From positions 1 to 8,586 of the forward strand of contig CALWMQ010000177.1 in assembly GCA_944382025.1 (NCBI GenBank): 8,586 bases of DNA, in the 5' to 3' direction. Source of the stretch: an uncultured Clostridia bacterium (GTDB lineage Bacteria; Bacillota; Clostridia; Oscillospirales; Acutalibacteraceae). Under the pieces are notes generated by a model that searched no databases, was not told the DNA's origin, and worked only from the letters and a program-made list of their open reading frames with translations. Shown here one piece after another: positions 6,113-8,586 of the stretch (positions within the stretch are counted from its first letter, which is position 1; each line of letters starts with the position of its first letter). The position numbers and the translations under genes are program-made.

Positions 6113-8586
6113 TTGGTATTAAAATCCCTGGAAATACACGGCTTCAAATCCTTTCCCGATAAGACGGTTTTGACCTTCGGCAAGGGGATTACCGCGGTGG
6201 TAGGCCCTAATGGCAGCGGTAAATCCAATATCAGCGACGCTATCCGCTGGGTACTGGGGGAGCAGTCTACCAAGAGCCTGCGGGGCTCGAAGATGGAGGA
6301 TGTCATCTTCAACGGTACCTCCCAGCGTAAAGGGGTAGGTTTTGCCGAGGTGTCCCTGACCATCGACAACGCCGAACGGAAGCTGGATTTTGACGCCGAT
6401 GACGTGAAGGTAACCCGCCGGTATTATCGGTCGGGGGAAAGCGAATATTTATTAAATAACGCTACTGTCCGGCTCAAGGACGTACAGATGCTGTTTATGG
6501 ATACCGGTCTGGGCCGGGATGGGTATTCCATTATCGGCCAGGGGCGGATTGGGGATATCGTGGCGTCCAAATCCGAGGAACGCCGGGAAATCTTCGAGGA
6601 GGCGGCCGGCATTTCCAAATACCGCTATCGGAAAAATGAGGCGGAACGGCGCCTTGCCGCGGCGGAAGATAACCTGACCCGCCTGCGGGATATTCTTCAG
6701 GAGCTGGAGGAACGGGTCGGCCCCCTGAAAATCCAATCGGAAAAAGCGAAAAAATTTCTGGAATACGCGGGGGAGAAAAAGGAACTGGAAATCGGGCTGT
6801 GGCTTCATACGGCAGAGGCCTCCCGGGAGGTGCTGCGGGATCTGAGTTCCAAGCTGGAACTGGCCAGGACCCAGTACGATAACGCTGGGGACGCCATGGA
6901 TGCCATAGATGCCGAGATCGAGGAGATATCCATGGAAGCCCAGCGCCTGATGGCCCAAATGGACGAGGTACGTACGGGTGCTCAGCGTCTGGAGGAGGAA
7001 GCGGTCCGCCGGGAAGGCGAGGCCAGCCTCCTGCGCAATGATATGTTCCATAATCAGGAGTCCATCGCCCGGATCCAAGGGGAGCTGGAGCAGTCTGAAG
7101 CCGGCGGATCGGCTATTCTGGAGGATATTGCCCGGCGGGAAGAGGAAATGGAGCAAAAGCGGCAGGCGATTGGGCAGGCAGAACAGGAACAGCTCCGTTT
7201 GTCCGAGGAACTGGAAAGCCTGATGCGCAGCCAGGATGAGTTTTCCGGACAGATGGAGGCACTGTCCAATGAAGCCGCTGACCTGGCTATGAAGCTGTCT
7301 GATGTGCGGGTGCAGTCGGTAACCAGTGAATCCTCCCTGTCGGAGATCACCCTGCGGCTGTCCCAGCTGACGGCAGGGATTACCCTGCGTACCCAGCAAA
7401 GCGAGGCGGCTGACCGGGAACTGGAGGCCTGTAAGGAGGATCTGCGGATCCTGACCGAACGGGTAGAGGAGCTGCTGAACGCCGCCAAGGGTTACGAATA
7501 CCGGTACAATTCCCGGGCGTCCAAGGCGGAAGCCGCCAAGGAGAACGCGGATAAGCTGGGGCTGGATGTGGAGGAGAAGGTTCGCCGTGTCCGGCTGCTG
7601 GAGGAGATGGAGCGGAATCTGGAAGGCTTTGCCCAAAGCGTCAAGCAGGTGATGAAGCAAGCGGACCGGGGGGCCCTGCGGGGCATCCACGGCCCGGTGT
7701 CCCGGCTCATCCACGCCGAGCCGGCCTACGCCCTGGCGGTGGAAACCGCCCTGGGGGCGGCGGCCCAGAACCTGGTGTGCGATCGGGAGGACGACGCTAA
7801 GAAGGCTATCGCCTATCTGAAGGAGACCAAAGGAGGCCGGGCAACTTTCCTGCCTCTGACCGCGGTCAAGGGCAATGTGCTGAATGAACAGGGACTGGAG
7901 GAGGAGCCGGGGTTTGTTGGTCTGGCTTCCCAGCTGGTTCGGGTGGACGCCGCCTATGAGGGGGTATCCCGCAGTCTGCTGGGCCGTACCGCCGTGGCGG
8001 AGGATTTGGACTATGCGGTAGTGATTGCCCGAAAATATGGGTACCGGTTCCGGGTCGTTACCCTGGACGGGCAGGTGGTCAACGCCGGCGGGTCCATGAC
8101 GGGTGGTTCCAGCGTCAAGGGCGCGGGAATGCTGTCCCGCCGAGCGGAGATTGAGCGGCTGCAGCAGGAGGCTGATGCTCTGCGGGGCAAGGCTGGTGAG
8201 GCTCGGGAGCAGCTGAAGCAGCTGCAGCAGGAAGCCGCCGCCGCTCAGGCGGAACTGACCGGCACCCGGGGCGAGCTGGCGACTGCTCAGGAAGATAAAA
8301 TCCGCTTGGAAGGGGAAGTACGCCGGCTGACCGAGCAGGCGGAGCAGAACCGGAAGGCAGTGGCGGAGTTTTCCGCCGAGATCACGGCCCTTGGGGAGCG
8401 GGCGGAGGACTGTAAACAAGCGGCGGCCCAAGCGGCGGAGCAGTCTGCCAGGCTGACGGCCCAAAAAGAAAAGGTGGAGGCCGAACTGGAGGGCCTGACC
8501 GGCGGTCGCCAGGAACTGACCCAGCAGCGGGAAGCATTGTCGGACCGGATCGGAGACATGAAATTGCAGGTTTTGGGATATCATAA
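6113..8586 (+). CDS. smc: Chromosome partition/condensin protein SMC (5' part, runs off window)
   Basis: SMC is the ATPase of bacterial condensin, which with ScpA and ScpB extrudes DNA loops from ParB-loaded origins. The window holds 824 codons of a protein normally near 1,190 residues. The N-terminal head begins VLKSLEIHGFKSF (2-14), with Walker A GPNGSGKS at 31-38, Lys37 as in B. subtilis, and a Q-loop at Gln143 (IIGQGRIGDIV). A coiled coil runs from about 165 to 515, then the hinge (about 518-668) with AYALAVETALGAAAQN, GGRATFLPL and NAGGSMTGGS. The returning coiled coil starts near 675; signature motif and Walker B lie beyond the edge. The start is TTG 6113 with AGGAAG at 6099-6104, eight nt upstream. 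It aligns with B. subtilis MFLKRLDVIGFKSF. An in-frame GTG at 6104 overlaps the ribosome binding site and is less likely. Confidence 0.97.
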   Translation, partial: MVLKSLEIHGFKSFPDKTVLTFGKGITAVVGPNGSGKSNISDAIRWVLGEQSTKSLRGSKMEDVIFNGTSQRKGVGFAEVSLTIDNAERKLDFDADDVKVTRRYYRSGESEYLLNNATVRLKDVQMLFMDTGLGRDGYSIIGQGRIGDIVASKSEERREIFEEAAGISKYRYRKNEAERRLAAAEDNLTRLRDILQELEERVGPLKIQSEKAKKFLEYAGEKKELEIGLWLHTAEASREVLRDLSSKLELARTQYDNAGDAMDAIDAEIEEISMEAQRLMAQMDEVRTGAQRLEEEAVRREGEASLLRNDMFHNQESIARIQGELEQSEAGGSAILEDIARREEEMEQKRQAIGQAEQEQLRLSEELESLMRSQDEFSGQMEALSNEAADLAMKLSDVRVQSVTSESSLSEITLRLSQLTAGITLRTQQSEAADRELEACKEDLRILTERVEELLNAAKGYEYRYNSRASKAEAAKENADKLGLDVEEKVRRVRLLEEMERNLEGFAQSVKQVMKQADRGALRGIHGPVSRLIHAEPAYALAVETALGAAAQNLVCDREDDAKKAIAYLKETKGGRATFLPLTAVKGNVLNEQGLEEEPGFVGLASQLVRVDAAYEGVSRSLLGRTAVAEDLDYAVVIARKYGYRFRVVTLDGQVVNAGGSMTGGSSVKGAGMLSRRAEIERLQQEADALRGKAGEAREQLKQLQQEAAAAQAELTGTRGELATAQEDKIRLEGEVRRLTEQAEQNRKAVAEFSAEITALGERAEDCKQAAAQAAEQSARLTAQKEKVEAELEGLTGGRQELTQQREALSDRIGDMKLQVLGYH

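Noticed and set aside
6452..8584. A 710-codon open frame on the minus strand opposite smc
   Set aside because: The translation is low-complexity (Gln, Leu, Arg, Gly, His rich) with no family resemblance. It is the antisense shadow of GC-rich smc coding sequence, whose + strand frame shows a clear SMC head and hinge.

Overview
The window reads as a chromosomal housekeeping region of a GC-rich member of the Bacillota, most likely class Clostridia. The protein sequences resemble B. subtilis-type TrmFO, PlsX, RNase III and SMC. The order plsX - acyl carrier protein - rnc - Elp3-like radical SAM - smc is, from memory, the one commonly seen in Clostridia. A placement near Oscillospiraceae is an impression from the GC content and gene order, not something the sequence proves. 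All genes lie on the + strand. I see no mobile element, CRISPR array, tRNA or rRNA.

Layout. 1-57: the last codons of an upstream gene with a Lys-rich tail, probably topA. 82-1446: trmFO (tRNA m5U54 methyltransferase). 1443-2453: plsX (acyl-phosphate synthesis), coupled to trmFO by an ATGA overlap. 2583-2807: a small acyl-carrier-protein-like gene whose product lacks the phosphopantetheine serine. 2808-2989: a 182-nt structured leader. 2990-3679: rnc (RNase III). 3672-4688: an Elp3-like radical SAM protein that overlaps rnc by 8 nt. 4776-5279 and 5276-5953: a cidA/lrgA-lrgB pair joined by a second ATGA overlap. 5954-6112: a spacer with a probable weak terminator. 6113 to the window edge: the first 824 codons of smc.

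The genes form one dense co-directional run covering tRNA modification, phospholipid synthesis, RNA processing and chromosome condensation. The CidA/LrgB membrane pair between the radical SAM gene and smc looks like an insertion into an otherwise familiar cluster.

Two points stand out. First, the ACP-like protein has no serine between residues 12 and 57, and Asp34 occupies the prosthetic-group position, so it cannot be a conventional acyl carrier. Second, the leader just upstream of the rnc ribosome binding site can fold into a long near-perfect stem (16 positions, one mismatch, plus a stacked 6-bp helix), a plausible substrate for RNase III autoregulation.
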